Assembly: GCF_041435355.1 (NCBI RefSeq)
Contig: NZ_CP108442.1
Location: forward strand, 4,586,501 to 4,650,500
DNA from: Streptomyces sp. NBC_01276
Lineage (GTDB): Bacteria > Actinomycetota > Actinomycetes > Streptomycetales > Streptomycetaceae
Reading direction: 5' to 3'
Length of the DNA stretch: 64,000 nt
Within the stretch, counting starts at the first letter, position 1, and the number at the start of each line of letters is the position of its first letter. Of this stretch, positions 56,656-64,000 are shown one piece after another. A program made the translations under genes and the position numbers. The notes beneath the pieces were generated by a model that did not search any database, had not been told where the DNA came from, and saw only the letters and a program-made list of their open reading frames with translations.

Positions 56656-56949
56656 CCACCTGTCGCACGAACGGTACGGGCCCGACACGTGACGGCAGCA
56701 CCGGCTTAACACGGCACCGGCACAGTGGTGGTCGTCGGCAGGGAACCCCGGACACCCGGGAACCCCGCCGGCACCACGAACGGCGTCGGCGCACCTCCGG
56801 AGCGGCTCCCGGACCACGCGGACGCCAAGGACGCGGACGGCCCTGACCCGGCCCGTGTCCCTCGCGGGGACCGCCGTCGTCCCGCCCCCCGGGCAACCGG
56901 GGGTGCGGCGGTTCCCGCGCACACCCTTTTTAGGGGCTGCGTGGGCCGG
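56656..56949. other. Gene-free region after cbs
   Basis: 294 bases with no recognised gene. Only short G/C inverted runs and a CACCCTTTTTAGGGG element (56922-56936) are seen; that element could terminate transcription from either side. Confidence 0.45.
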
Positions 56950-57342
56950 TCAGGTCAGGGGGTCCGCGGTGGTCCGGCGGAGCCCCCGGGCGTGGGCGAG
57001 GTTGACCCCGCAGATGCCGGCCCAGGCCACCAGCAGCCCGCCGATGCCCGCCTGGGCCGCGCCGATCGCGGAGAGCGGGATCGCGAGGACCAGGGTCACG
57101 ACGGCGAAGCCGAACCGTTCCCCGAAGGCGGCCACCGCCGAGTCCGCGCCCCCGGAACCGCCGCGCGCGGTCCGCAGCCGCTCCTCGGCTAGGCGGCGCC
57201 GCACCTGGGTGTCGACCTTCTCGACGAAGGAGTCCACCAGGGCGGCCTCGTATTCCGGTCCCAGCTCCCGCCGGGCGTCGAGGGTCGCGGCGAGCTCCTT
57301 CTTGAGCTCCTGGGCCTGAGGAGAGTGGGCTGAAGCGGTCAT
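56950..57342 (-). CDS. Small membrane protein with N-terminal helical domain
   Basis: 130 residues. A charged helical N-terminal part (KKELAATLDARRELGPEYEAALVDSFVEKVDTQVRRRLAEERLR) resembles the DUF1707-like/'integral membrane' pairs seen in actinobacteria. Two hydrophobic helices follow (FGFAVVTLVLAIPLSAIGAAQAG and IGGLLVAWAGICGVNLAHAR). ATG 57342 is preferred over the long upstream frame. Function unknown. Divergent from the RpiR regulator. Confidence 0.72.
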   Translation of the reverse strand: MTASAHSPQAQELKKELAATLDARRELGPEYEAALVDSFVEKVDTQVRRRLAEERLRTARGGSGGADSAVAAFGERFGFAVVTLVLAIPLSAIGAAQAGIGGLLVAWAGICGVNLAHARGLRRTTADPLT

Positions 57343-57414
57343 GCGCCCACCGTAGGAACCGGCGGAGCCACCGGCACTGGGGATAGCCCCCGTATCCCGG
57401 ATCGCGGGCGCGGC

Positions 57415-57443
57415 TTGCCGAGCTGCATAACCCGATGCAGAGT
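57415..57443 (+). promoter_or_regulatory. Candidate promoter-operator of the RpiR regulator gene
   Basis: TTGCCG (57415-57420) and CAGAGT (57438-57443) are 17 bases apart. A perfect palindrome CTGCAT-AACCCG-ATGCAG (57423-57440) fills the spacer and overlaps the -10, typical of a self-repressing regulator. Confidence 0.5.
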
Positions 57444-57489
57444 GCACCGTGACTGAATATCTGACCGGGGACGGACGGAGGGGACGGCA

Positions 57490-58332
57490 ATGAGCGACAG
57501 CCCGGCCGCACGGCTGCAGAAGCTGTTCGAGGGGCACCGGCTGACGCCGACCCAGCGGCGGATCGCGCACTGCATGGTGCGCGGCGCCGCGGAGGTGCCC
57601 TTCCTGTCGAGCGTGGAGCTCGCCGAGCTGGCCGGGGTGAGCCAGCCGTCGGTGACCCGCTTCGCGGTGGCGCTTGGCTTCGACGGGTACCCGGCGCTCC
57701 GCCGCCACCTGCGCGAGGTGGCGCCCGCCGGCAGGCCGGAGCCCGCGCGGGAGGACTCGTACAACGAGTACCAGCAGGCCGTCCAGGGCGAGATCGAGAA
57801 CCTGCGGCGGCTCTCGGCGATGCTCGCCGATCCGGCGCCGGTGGAGGAGGCGGGCCGGCTGCTGGCCGGTTCGGCGCCGCTGCCGGTGCTGGGGCTGCGC
57901 GCGGCGTCCTCGCAGGCGCGCGGGTTCGCGTACTTCGCGGCGAAGGTGCACCCCGACGTACGGCTCCTCGACGAGGGCGGCTCCATGCTCGCCGACCGGA
58001 TCGACGCGGCGGCCGCCGCCGGGGCCTCGGCGCTGCTGTGCTTCGCGCTGCCCCGCCACCCCCGGGAGGTGGTGGAGGCGCTGGAGCACGCGCGGGCGTC
58101 CGGGCTGACGACGGTGACGGTCGCCGACTCGCCGTTCGCGCCCGTCGCCCGCCACTGCGACCTGCTGATCCCGGCGCCGGTCGGCACCGGGCTGGCCTTC
58201 GACACGGCGTGTGCGCCGATGCTGCTGGGCCGGGTGCTGCTGGAGGCCATGGCGGACGCCCTGCCCGACGCGCAGGCGCGGCTGGAGTCCTTCGACGCGC
58301 GGGCCGTGGCGCGCGGGCTGTTCGTGGAGTGA
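57490..58332 (+). CDS. MurR/RpiR-family transcriptional regulator
   Basis: 280 residues. An N-terminal HTH_6 domain (LTPTQRRIAHCMVRGAAEVPFLSSVELAELAGVSQPSVTRFAVALGFDGYPALRRHL) precedes a SIS domain (about 125-260) that binds a phosphosugar or related ligand, with LLGLRAASSQARGFAYFAAK, the LLCFALPRHPREVVEALEHARA helix and VTVADSPFAPVARHCD. It lies at the edge of the hut genes and could regulate them or its own gene; a palindrome sits on its promoter. The ligand is unknown. ATG 57490 is preceded by GGAGGGGAC. Confidence 0.88.
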   Translation: MSDSPAARLQKLFEGHRLTPTQRRIAHCMVRGAAEVPFLSSVELAELAGVSQPSVTRFAVALGFDGYPALRRHLREVAPAGRPEPAREDSYNEYQQAVQGEIENLRRLSAMLADPAPVEEAGRLLAGSAPLPVLGLRAASSQARGFAYFAAKVHPDVRLLDEGGSMLADRIDAAAAAGASALLCFALPRHPREVVEALEHARASGLTTVTVADSPFAPVARHCDLLIPAPVGTGLAFDTACAPMLLGRVLLEAMADALPDAQARLESFDARAVARGLFVE

Positions 58333-58347
58333 GCCCGGCGGGTCCGG

Positions 58348-59163
58348 TCAGCTCGCGGCGGCCAGGGACGTGGTGCGGCGCAGCCAGGTGAGGGAGGCGT
58401 CGGCGAGTTCGGGCCAGCCGTGGTCGACGGTCAGGGAGTGGCCCCGGTCGTCGAAGCGCCGGTACTCGGTGATCGCGGCGGAGTGCCGGTACCGCTTGAG
58501 CGTGGAGCGGGTCAGGATGTCGGGGACGGTGTGGTCGAGCTTGCCGGAGAGCAGGAGCAGCGGCCCCCGGGTCCGGTTGGCGGTGTCGACGCGGGCCGGC
58601 GAGTGCGGGGTGAAGTTGCCGAGGGCCAGCTGGAACAGCGGCCGGGCGGGGCTGGGGATCGTCCACTTCTCGTACAGCTCGTCCGCCTCGTGTTCCGGGA
58701 CGGCGTTGGCGAAGGCGTAGCGGAACTGCTCGGGGCTGAGGGAGACGGCCCGCCGGGTGTTGGCGGGGTTGCTCAGGAACGCGAACGTCGACCTGGCCTG
58801 GGCGGGGCCGATGGCCTTGACGCCCCGGATCTGGCCGGGGCAGATCGCCACGGCCGCCGCGCCCAGGCCCTCGCCCAGCAGGTGCTGGGCGATGAAACCG
58901 CCGACCGAGTGCCCCACGAGGACGGGCGGGACGTCGAGCGAGCGGATGACCCGGGCGTGGGCGTCGGCGATCTCCGTGAGGCCGACGCCGGCCTGGTCGT
59001 CCCCGCGCAGTCGGGCCTCGGCGACCGTCGGCGGGACGCCGGGCCACTCGGGCAGGACCGGTTCGTAACCCGCGTCGCGGAAGACGTCGGCCCAGCCTTC
59101 CCAGCTGGTGGAGTGGAGCCACAGGCCGTGGATGAAGACCACGGGGGTGGGTCGGGCGGCCAT
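58348..59163 (-). CDS. Alpha/beta hydrolase (Ser nucleophile)
   Basis: 271 residues. The oxyanion motif is HGLWLHSTSWEGW, the nucleophile elbow VLVGHSVGGFIAQHLL with Ser, the acid in SGKLDHTVP, and the catalytic His in RGHSLTVDHGW. It resembles small esterase/lipase-like hydrolases of Streptomyces. ATG 59163 has AGGAGG 6 bases upstream. Convergent with the rpiR gene. Substrate unknown. Confidence 0.88.
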   Translation of the reverse strand: MAARPTPVVFIHGLWLHSTSWEGWADVFRDAGYEPVLPEWPGVPPTVAEARLRGDDQAGVGLTEIADAHARVIRSLDVPPVLVGHSVGGFIAQHLLGEGLGAAAVAICPGQIRGVKAIGPAQARSTFAFLSNPANTRRAVSLSPEQFRYAFANAVPEHEADELYEKWTIPSPARPLFQLALGNFTPHSPARVDTANRTRGPLLLLSGKLDHTVPDILTRSTLKRYRHSAAITEYRRFDDRGHSLTVDHGWPELADASLTWLRRTTSLAAAS

Positions 59164-59411
59164 GGTGGCCTCCTCGGGGGCGGCGGCCCCGGCGGCCCGG
59201 GGCCGCGGGGACCGCGAGGGCGGGCCGTCCGGTACCGGCGTGCGGCGTCGCGCGTCGGCGTAAGCGGGTAAGCGGGTACGCGGGTACCCGGGTGCGCGCG
59301 GGCCGCTGAGTCCGCCCCGATCTCGTGCGGACTCCCCCATTCCACCCCATCGGGGCCGCCGCCGCCCGTTCGCGGCGCCGTGCGCCCTCGGGCCGGCGGC
59401 CCGGTGACGGC

Positions 59412-60776
59412 TCAGAGCAGCGCGTCGCGGAAGGCGCCCCCCGCCTCCGTGACGAGGTCCGCGAGGGGCTGGGCCGGGCGGGCCGGGGCGAAGCGGATCC
59501 CGCCGCCGGGGGTGGCCGTGAAACCGTGGACGGACGGGCGCGGGAGGCTGTTGTAGCCGTAGTGGGCGGTGAAGAAGTACGCGCCGGTGTCCGGGACGGC
59601 GATCACGTCGCCCGGCCGGAGCCCGGGCAGCTCCCGGGCGGTGGCGAGCAGGTCCCCGGCGAAACAGGCCGGGCCCGCGATGTCCTGGGCCACCGGCGGG
59701 CCGGTGCGCGGCTCGCCCTTGGCGCCGTAGGCGAGGATCCGCAGCGGCCAGGACGCGGGGGCGTACACCGTGCGGGTCGCCAGCTGCACCCCGGCGTGGG
59801 TCACGGCGATGGGCCGGCCCCCGGTCTCCTTCGTGTACTCGACCCGGGCCAGGATCAGGCCCTGCTTGGCCAGCAGCGACCGGCCGAACTCGGTGACCAG
59901 CCCGTACGAGCCGTCGAAGAGCGCGGGGACGGCCGCGCGCAGGGCCTCGACGTACGCGGCGTACGTGGGGGAGTGCTCGTCGGAGGCGAAGTTGACCGGC
60001 AGGCCGCCGCCGATGTCGAGGGTGTCGATCCGGCGCCGCCCGGCCGCCGCGTTGACCTCCTCGGCCAGCGCGTGGACCTCGCGGACGCCCTGCGCGATCA
60101 GGGCCAGCGGCACCCCCTGCGAGCCGGAGTGGGTGTGCAGGCGGGTCAGCCAGGGCCGGTCGAGGAAGGCGCGCACGAGCCGCTCCCGGGCGCCCGGGTC
60201 GCGCAGCGCGAAACCGAACTTCGAGGTGGAGGTGGCCGTGGACAGGGCGTCGATGGTGCCGGCGCCGGTCTGCGGGTTGATCCGCAGCCCGATCGGGGAC
60301 CGGGTGGGCGGGCCCGCCGCCATCAGCGCGTCGAGCCGTTCCAGTTCCTGGGCGTTGTCGGCGTTGACGGCGATGCCCAGGGCCAGCGCCTCGCGCAGCT
60401 CGGCCTCCGTCTTGGCGGGGGAGTCCAGCACCGTCCGCTCCGCCGGGACCCCGGCCGCCCGGGCCAGCGCGAGCTCGCCGGGGCTGGCCACCTCGCAGCC
60501 GATGCCGGCGTCCGCGAGCAGCCGCAGGACCGGGACCAGGGGGGCGGCTTTCACCGCGAAGGTGTGCAGGACGGGTGTTCCGGGCGCGGCCGCGGCGTCG
60601 AAGGCGGCGGTCAGGGACGCGGCGCGGGCGCGGATCCCGGCCACGTCGAGGAGGCAGGTCACGGGCTCGCGGTCCAGCAGCCCCTGTCCGACCGCGGCCC
60701 GTACGGCCAGGTCACGCAGGGTGGCGGGGTCCGGGAGGGGCGTCCGTTCGGGCGTCTGGGAGGCCATGTCCGCCAT
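59412..60776 (-). CDS. Type III PLP decarboxylase (DAP/ornithine decarboxylase family)
   Basis: 454 residues from ATG 60776 (ATG 60767 also possible). The fold-III alanine-racemase-like barrel shows [14 protein letters not shown] with the PLP Lys, [25 protein letters not shown] and the C-terminal beta domain [31 protein letters not shown]. The missing canonical diaminopimelate-specific 'EPGR' (here VTEFGRSL) suggests another amino acid substrate. It is divergent from hutU with about 95 bases between, sharing a control region with a strong inverted repeat, so its substrate may relate to histidine or another amino acid. Not lysA itself. Confidence 0.8.
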   Translation of the reverse strand: MADMASQTPERTPLPDPATLRDLAVRAAVGQGLLDREPVTCLLDVAGIRARAASLTAAFDAAAAPGTPVLHTFAVKAAPLVPVLRLLADAGIGCEVASPGELALARAAGVPAERTVLDSPAKTEAELREALALGIAVNADNAQELERLDALMAAGPPTRSPIGLRINPQTGAGTIDALSTATSTSKFGFALRDPGARERLVRAFLDRPWLTRLHTHSGSQGVPLALIAQGVREVHALAEEVNAAAGRRRIDTLDIGGGLPVNFASDEHSPTYAAYVEALRAAVPALFDGSYGLVTEFGRSLLAKQGLILARVEYTKETGGRPIAVTHAGVQLATRTVYAPASWPLRILAYGAKGEPRTGPPVAQDIAGPACFAGDLLATARELPGLRPGDVIAVPDTGAYFFTAHYGYNSLPRPSVHGFTATPGGGIRFAPARPAQPLADLVTEAGGAFRDALL

Positions 60777-60806
60777 CCCATCATCCGGCCGACCCCGCCG
60801 CAGCTG

Positions 60807-60845
60807 TTGACTGGATCTATTCATCCGGAGAGGATGTGAATAGAT
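60807..60845. promoter_or_regulatory. hutU promoter with 9-bp inverted-repeat operator
   Basis: TTGACT (60807-60812) and GAGGAT (60830-60835) with a 17-base spacer form a good plus-strand promoter. ATCTATTCA (60815-60823) and TGAATAGAT (60837-60845) are perfect 9-bp arms around 13 bases, covering the spacer, -10 and start point. A dimeric repressor would occlude polymerase; the divergent decarboxylase gene could be controlled from the same site. Confidence 0.7.
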
Positions 60846-60871
60846 TGACCAACATCGGAGGAGGCACCGCC

Positions 60872-62533
60872 ATGTCAGGACCCCGCCCCGTACGGGCCGC
60901 GCGAGGCACCGAGCTCAGCACCCTGGGATGGCAGCAGGAGGCCGCCCTGCGCATGCTGCAGAACAACCTCGACCCCGAGGTCGCGGAGCACCCCGACAAG
61001 CTGGTCGTCTACGGCGGCACCGGCAAGGCCGCGCGCGACTGGCGCTCGTACGACGCCATGGTGCGCACCCTGCGGACCCTCAAGCAGGACGAGACCATGC
61101 TGGTCCAGTCCGGCCGCCCGGTCGGCGTGATGCAGACCCACGAGTGGGCGCCGCGCGTCCTGCTCGCCAACTCCAACCTGGTCGGCGACTGGGCCAACTG
61201 GGAGGAGTTCCGCCGCCTGGAGCACCTGGGCCTGACCATGTACGGCCAGATGACGGCCGGTTCCTGGATCTACATCGGCACCCAGGGCATCCTCCAGGGC
61301 ACCTACGAGACCTTCGCGGCCGTCGCCGCCAAGAAGTTCGGCGGGACCCTCGCCGGCACGATCACCCTCACCGCCGGCCTCGGCGGCATGGGCGGCGCCC
61401 AGCCGCTGGCCGTGACGATGAACGACGGCGTCGCCATCTGCATCGACGTCGACCCGCGCGCCATCGAGCGCCGCATCGAGCACCGCTACCTGGACGTCAA
61501 GGCCGACAACCTCCGCCACGCCCTCCAGCTGGCCGTCGAGGCCCGCGACGCCCGCAAGCCGCTCTCCATCGGCCTCCTCGGCAACGCCGCCGAGCTGCTG
61601 CCGCAGATGCTGGCCGAGGGCGCCCCGATCGACATCGTGACGGACCAGACCTCCGCCCACGACCCGCTCGCCTACCTCCCCGTCGGCGTCGACTTCGACG
61701 ACATGGCCGCCTACGCCGCCAAGGACCCGGCGGGCTTCACCACCCGCGCCCGCGAGTCCATGGCCCGCCACGTCGAGGCCATGGTCGGCTTCATGGACGC
61801 CGGCTCCGAGGTCTTCGACTACGGCAACTCCATCCGCGGCGAGGCCCAGCTGGCCGGCTACGACCGCGCGTTCGCCTTCCCCGGCTTCGTCCCCGCCTAC
61901 ATCCGGCCGCTGTTCTGCGAGGGCAAGGGCCCCTTCCGCTGGGCGGCGCTGTCCGGCGAGGCCTCGGACATCCACAAGACCGACAAGGCGATGCTGGAGC
62001 TCTTCCCGGAGAACGAGTCCCTGCACCGCTGGATCAAGATGGCCGGCGAGCGCGTCCACTTCCAGGGCCTGCCCGCCCGCATCTGCTGGCTCGGCTACGG
62101 CGAGCGCGACAAGGCCGGCGAGCGCTTCAACGAGATGGTCGCCGACGGCACCCTCGCCGCCCCGCTGGCCATCGGCCGCGACCACCTCGACTGCGGCTCG
62201 GTCGCCTCCCCGTACCGCGAGACGGAGGCCATGCTCGACGGCTCCGACGCGATCGCCGACTGGCCGCTGCTCAACGCCATGGTCAACGTCGCCTCCGGCG
62301 CCTCCTGGGTCTCCATCCACCACGGCGGCGGTGTCGGCATGGGCCGCTCCATCCACGCCGGCCAGGTCACCGTCGCCGACGGCACCAAGCTCGCGGGCGA
62401 GAAGATCCGCCGCGTGCTCACCAACGACCCCGGCATGGGCGTCATCCGCCACGTCGACGCCGGCTACGACATCGCCGAGTCGGTCGCCGACGAGCGGGGC
62501 GTGCGCGTCCCGATGCGCGAGGGCGACGCGTGA
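60872..62533 (+). CDS. hutU: Urocanate hydratase (HutU)
   Basis: The second enzyme of histidine degradation: urocanate to 4-imidazolone-5-propionate, with NAD as electrophilic cofactor. 553 residues, normal length. The N-terminal [27 protein letters not shown] loop ([24 protein letters not shown]), [15 protein letters not shown], the active-site Cys segment [18 protein letters not shown] and [15 protein letters not shown] are all complete. ATG 60872 has GGAGGAGGC upstream. Its TGA overlaps the next gene's GTG. The operon continues with an M20 amidohydrolase and hutF, showing the formate-releasing branch of the pathway. Confidence 0.97.
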   Translation: MSGPRPVRAARGTELSTLGWQQEAALRMLQNNLDPEVAEHPDKLVVYGGTGKAARDWRSYDAMVRTLRTLKQDETMLVQSGRPVGVMQTHEWAPRVLLANSNLVGDWANWEEFRRLEHLGLTMYGQMTAGSWIYIGTQGILQGTYETFAAVAAKKFGGTLAGTITLTAGLGGMGGAQPLAVTMNDGVAICIDVDPRAIERRIEHRYLDVKADNLRHALQLAVEARDARKPLSIGLLGNAAELLPQMLAEGAPIDIVTDQTSAHDPLAYLPVGVDFDDMAAYAAKDPAGFTTRARESMARHVEAMVGFMDAGSEVFDYGNSIRGEAQLAGYDRAFAFPGFVPAYIRPLFCEGKGPFRWAALSGEASDIHKTDKAMLELFPENESLHRWIKMAGERVHFQGLPARICWLGYGERDKAGERFNEMVADGTLAAPLAIGRDHLDCGSVASPYRETEAMLDGSDAIADWPLLNAMVNVASGASWVSIHHGGGVGMGRSIHAGQVTVADGTKLAGEKIRRVLTNDPGMGVIRHVDAGYDIAESVADERGVRVPMREGDA

Positions 62534-63807
62534 GCCCCACCCCCGAGGCATCCGCCCCCCGTGCCGCCGCCGCACCCGCGGCGGCGGCCGGGGGCGGCGC
62601 CGGCTCGTTCCACACCCTGTGGAACGAGCTCGCGCCCATCGGCCGCCACGCGGACAGCGGCGGGTACCGCCGCTACGCCTGGACCGGCGCCGACGCCGAC
62701 TGCCGTGCCTGGTTCCGGGCGCAGGCCGAGTCCCGCGGCCTCGCCTACGAGGTGGACCGCAACGGCAACCAGTGGGCCTGGCTCGGCGACCCCCTCGCGG
62801 GCGACGCCGTCGTCACCGGCTCCCACCTGGACTCCGTCCCGGACGGCGGCGCCTTCGACGGCCCCCTCGGGGTGGTGTCCTCCTTCGCGGCCCTGGACGA
62901 ACTCCGCTCCCGCGGCGCCTCGTTCTCCCGGCCGCTGGCCATCACCAACTTCGGCGACGAGGAAGGCGCCCGCTTCGGCCTGGCCTGCGTCGGCTCCCGG
63001 CTCGCCGCCGGACAGCTGACCAAGGAGAAGGCGTACGAGCTCCGCGACGGCGACGGCGTCAGCCTGCCCGACGCGATGGAGCGGGCCGGCCACGACCCCG
63101 AGACCATCGGAGCCGACCCCGAACGCCTCGCCCGCATCGGCGCCTTCGTCGAACTGCACGTCGAACAGGGCCGCGCCCTCGACCTGTCCGGGGACCGCGT
63201 CGGCATCGCCTCCGCGATCTGGCCGCACGGCCGCTGGCGGTTCGACTTCCACGGCGAGGCCAACCACGCCGGCACCACCCGCCTCGTGGACCGCCGCGAC
63301 CCGATGCTGACGTACGCGGCGACCGTGCTCGCCGCCCGCCAGGAGGCGGCCCTCGCCGGGGCCGTCGCCACCTTCGGGAAGATCTCCGTCGAACCCAACG
63401 GGGTCAACGCCATCCCCTCCCTCGTGCGCGGCTGGCTCGACTCCCGGGCCTCCGACCAGGCCACCCTCGACACGGTCGTCACCGCCGTCGAGAAGGCCGC
63501 CCGCGAGCACGCCGACCGGGACGGCATCGACCTCGCCGTCGTCCGGGAGTCCTTCACCCCGGTCGTCGAGTTCGAGCACGCCCTGCGCGACGAGCTGAAC
63601 CGGATCCTCGGCGGGAGCGTCCCCGTCCTCGGCACCGGGGCGGGACACGACGCCGGAATCCTCTCCGCCGCCGTCCCGACCGCGATGCTGTTCGTGCGGA
63701 ACCCCACCGGGGTCTCCCACTCCCCGCGGGAGTTCGCCGCCGAGGACGACTGCGTGGCCGGCGTCCTCGCCCTCGCCGACGTACTGGAAGGCCTGGCATG
63801 CCGCTGA
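62530..63807 (+). CDS. M20-family N-carbamoyl/allantoate amidohydrolase-like enzyme in the hut operon
   Basis: 425 residues of the M20 metallopeptidase family: [21 protein letters not shown] (first zinc ligand and bridging Asp), the [11 protein letters not shown] catalytic Glu pair, [20 protein letters not shown] in the lid domain and a closing VSHSPREF His. Best homology by eye is to allantoate or N-carbamoyl-amino-acid amidohydrolases. Since it is coupled by GTGA to hutU and followed by hutF, it may serve as the N-formylglutamate-releasing step (the HutG role). The role is inference. The first 25 residues are Ala/Pro/Gly-rich, so a later start is possible. Confidence 0.85.
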   Translation: MSPTPEASAPRAAAAPAAAAGGGAGSFHTLWNELAPIGRHADSGGYRRYAWTGADADCRAWFRAQAESRGLAYEVDRNGNQWAWLGDPLAGDAVVTGSHLDSVPDGGAFDGPLGVVSSFAALDELRSRGASFSRPLAITNFGDEEGARFGLACVGSRLAAGQLTKEKAYELRDGDGVSLPDAMERAGHDPETIGADPERLARIGAFVELHVEQGRALDLSGDRVGIASAIWPHGRWRFDFHGEANHAGTTRLVDRRDPMLTYAATVLAARQEAALAGAVATFGKISVEPNGVNAIPSLVRGWLDSRASDQATLDTVVTAVEKAAREHADRDGIDLAVVRESFTPVVEFEHALRDELNRILGGSVPVLGTGAGHDAGILSAAVPTAMLFVRNPTGVSHSPREFAAEDDCVAGVLALADVLEGLACR

Positions 63808-64000
63808 AGACGTACTGGCTGGAGCACGCCTGGCTCGGCACCCACGTCGAGCCGGGCGTGGCCCTGGACGTGTCGGCGGACGGCCGCATCGCCGGGCTGC
63901 GCACCGGGGTGGACGCCCCGCCCCCCGGGGCGGAGGTGCTGCGCGGGCTCACCGTCCCCGGCCTGGCCAACGCGCACTCCCACGCCTTCCACCGCGCGCT
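63798..64000 (+). CDS. hutF: Formimidoylglutamate deiminase HutF (5' part only)
   Basis: The first 67 codons from ATG 63798 are present. They encode [34 protein letters not shown], a small beta domain, and then the metal-binding VPGLANAHSHAFHRA of the amidohydrolase superfamily. The exact ANAHSHAFHRA wording is that of HutF, which converts N-formimidoylglutamate to N-formylglutamate and ammonia. The start overlaps the previous stop by 10 bases. The rest lies beyond the window. Confidence 0.88.
   Translation, partial: MPLKTYWLEHAWLGTHVEPGVALDVSADGRIAGLRTGVDAPPPGAEVLRGLTVPGLANAHSHAFHRA

Overview
The window is very GC-rich, with GTG and TTG starts, GTGA stop/start overlaps, strong third-position GC bias, and a complete leucyl tRNA with a UAA anticodon (bldA). 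It is therefore chromosomal DNA from a Streptomyces or close relative. From memory, the order prs-glmU ... mfd ... rpfC-rpfA-eno-divIC-ppx-ndh ... bldA ... cbs ... hutU matches a conserved core segment of Streptomyces chromosomes (roughly SCO3123 down to SCO3070 in S. coelicolor). That correspondence is recalled, not computed here.

Layout. 1-2.7 kb: PRPP synthetase (cut by the window edge), GlmU and tRNA-Gln(UUG), all on the minus strand. 2.8-9.0 kb: an orphan NarL-type sensor kinase, then a cluster joining nucleic-acid-modifying enzyme folds to SUKH immunity domains. The cluster holds a SUKH-3 protein, a YwqJ-like deaminase, a WHH-nuclease/SUKH-1 fusion, and a large Imm35/YrhB - Pro/Gly-rich repeat - deaminase - SUKH-4 fusion. 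A DivIVA-like coiled-coil gene follows. 10-15 kb: a dehalogenase-like hydrolase divergent from a CGNR zinc-finger regulator, a membrane protein with a TTA codon, and an MFS exporter. 15-24 kb: a MacB/FtsX-type ABC pair, a DUF2079 membrane protein, mfd and a GNAT. 24-33 kb: two lipoproteins, a membrane protein coupled to a Ser/Thr kinase with a repeat tail, a YfhO-type membrane protein, a SurA-like lipoprotein and MazG. 33-39.5 kb: flavohemoprotein and cytochrome P450 (both apparently leaderless), two resuscitation-promoting factors (the second behind a ydaO-type c-di-AMP riboswitch) and enolase. 39.5-45.6 kb: a DivIC-like protein, DUF501, Ppx/GppA, a RelE toxin with a damaged-looking antitoxin, NDH-2 with two Rex-like operators, and a cyclopropane-fatty-acid-synthase-like gene with a TTA codon. 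45.7-50.7 kb: a second ABC pair paralogous to the first, bldA, and a Bax-inhibitor-1-like protein. 50.7-57.3 kb: small conserved genes, a thiolase, an SGNH hydrolase, cystathionine beta-synthase and a membrane protein. 57.5-64 kb: a MurR/RpiR regulator, a hydrolase, a PLP decarboxylase, and a histidine-utilisation operon (hutU - M20 amidohydrolase - hutF, cut by the window end) behind a strong inverted-repeat operator.

Themes. (1) Redox and central metabolism: ndh under probable Rex control, eno, the flavohemoprotein and cbs. (2) Development: bldA itself plus two nearby TTA-codon genes, two Rpf muralytic enzymes and the divisome gene divIC. (3) Conflict: the SUKH/deaminase/nuclease cluster and a decaying toxin-antitoxin pair. 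(4) Transcription-coupled repair: mfd. The SUKH cluster, the DevR-like box before the first ABC operon, the TTA-codon genes, and the palindromic operators before hutU, rpiR and the CGNR gene are the best candidates for new biology.
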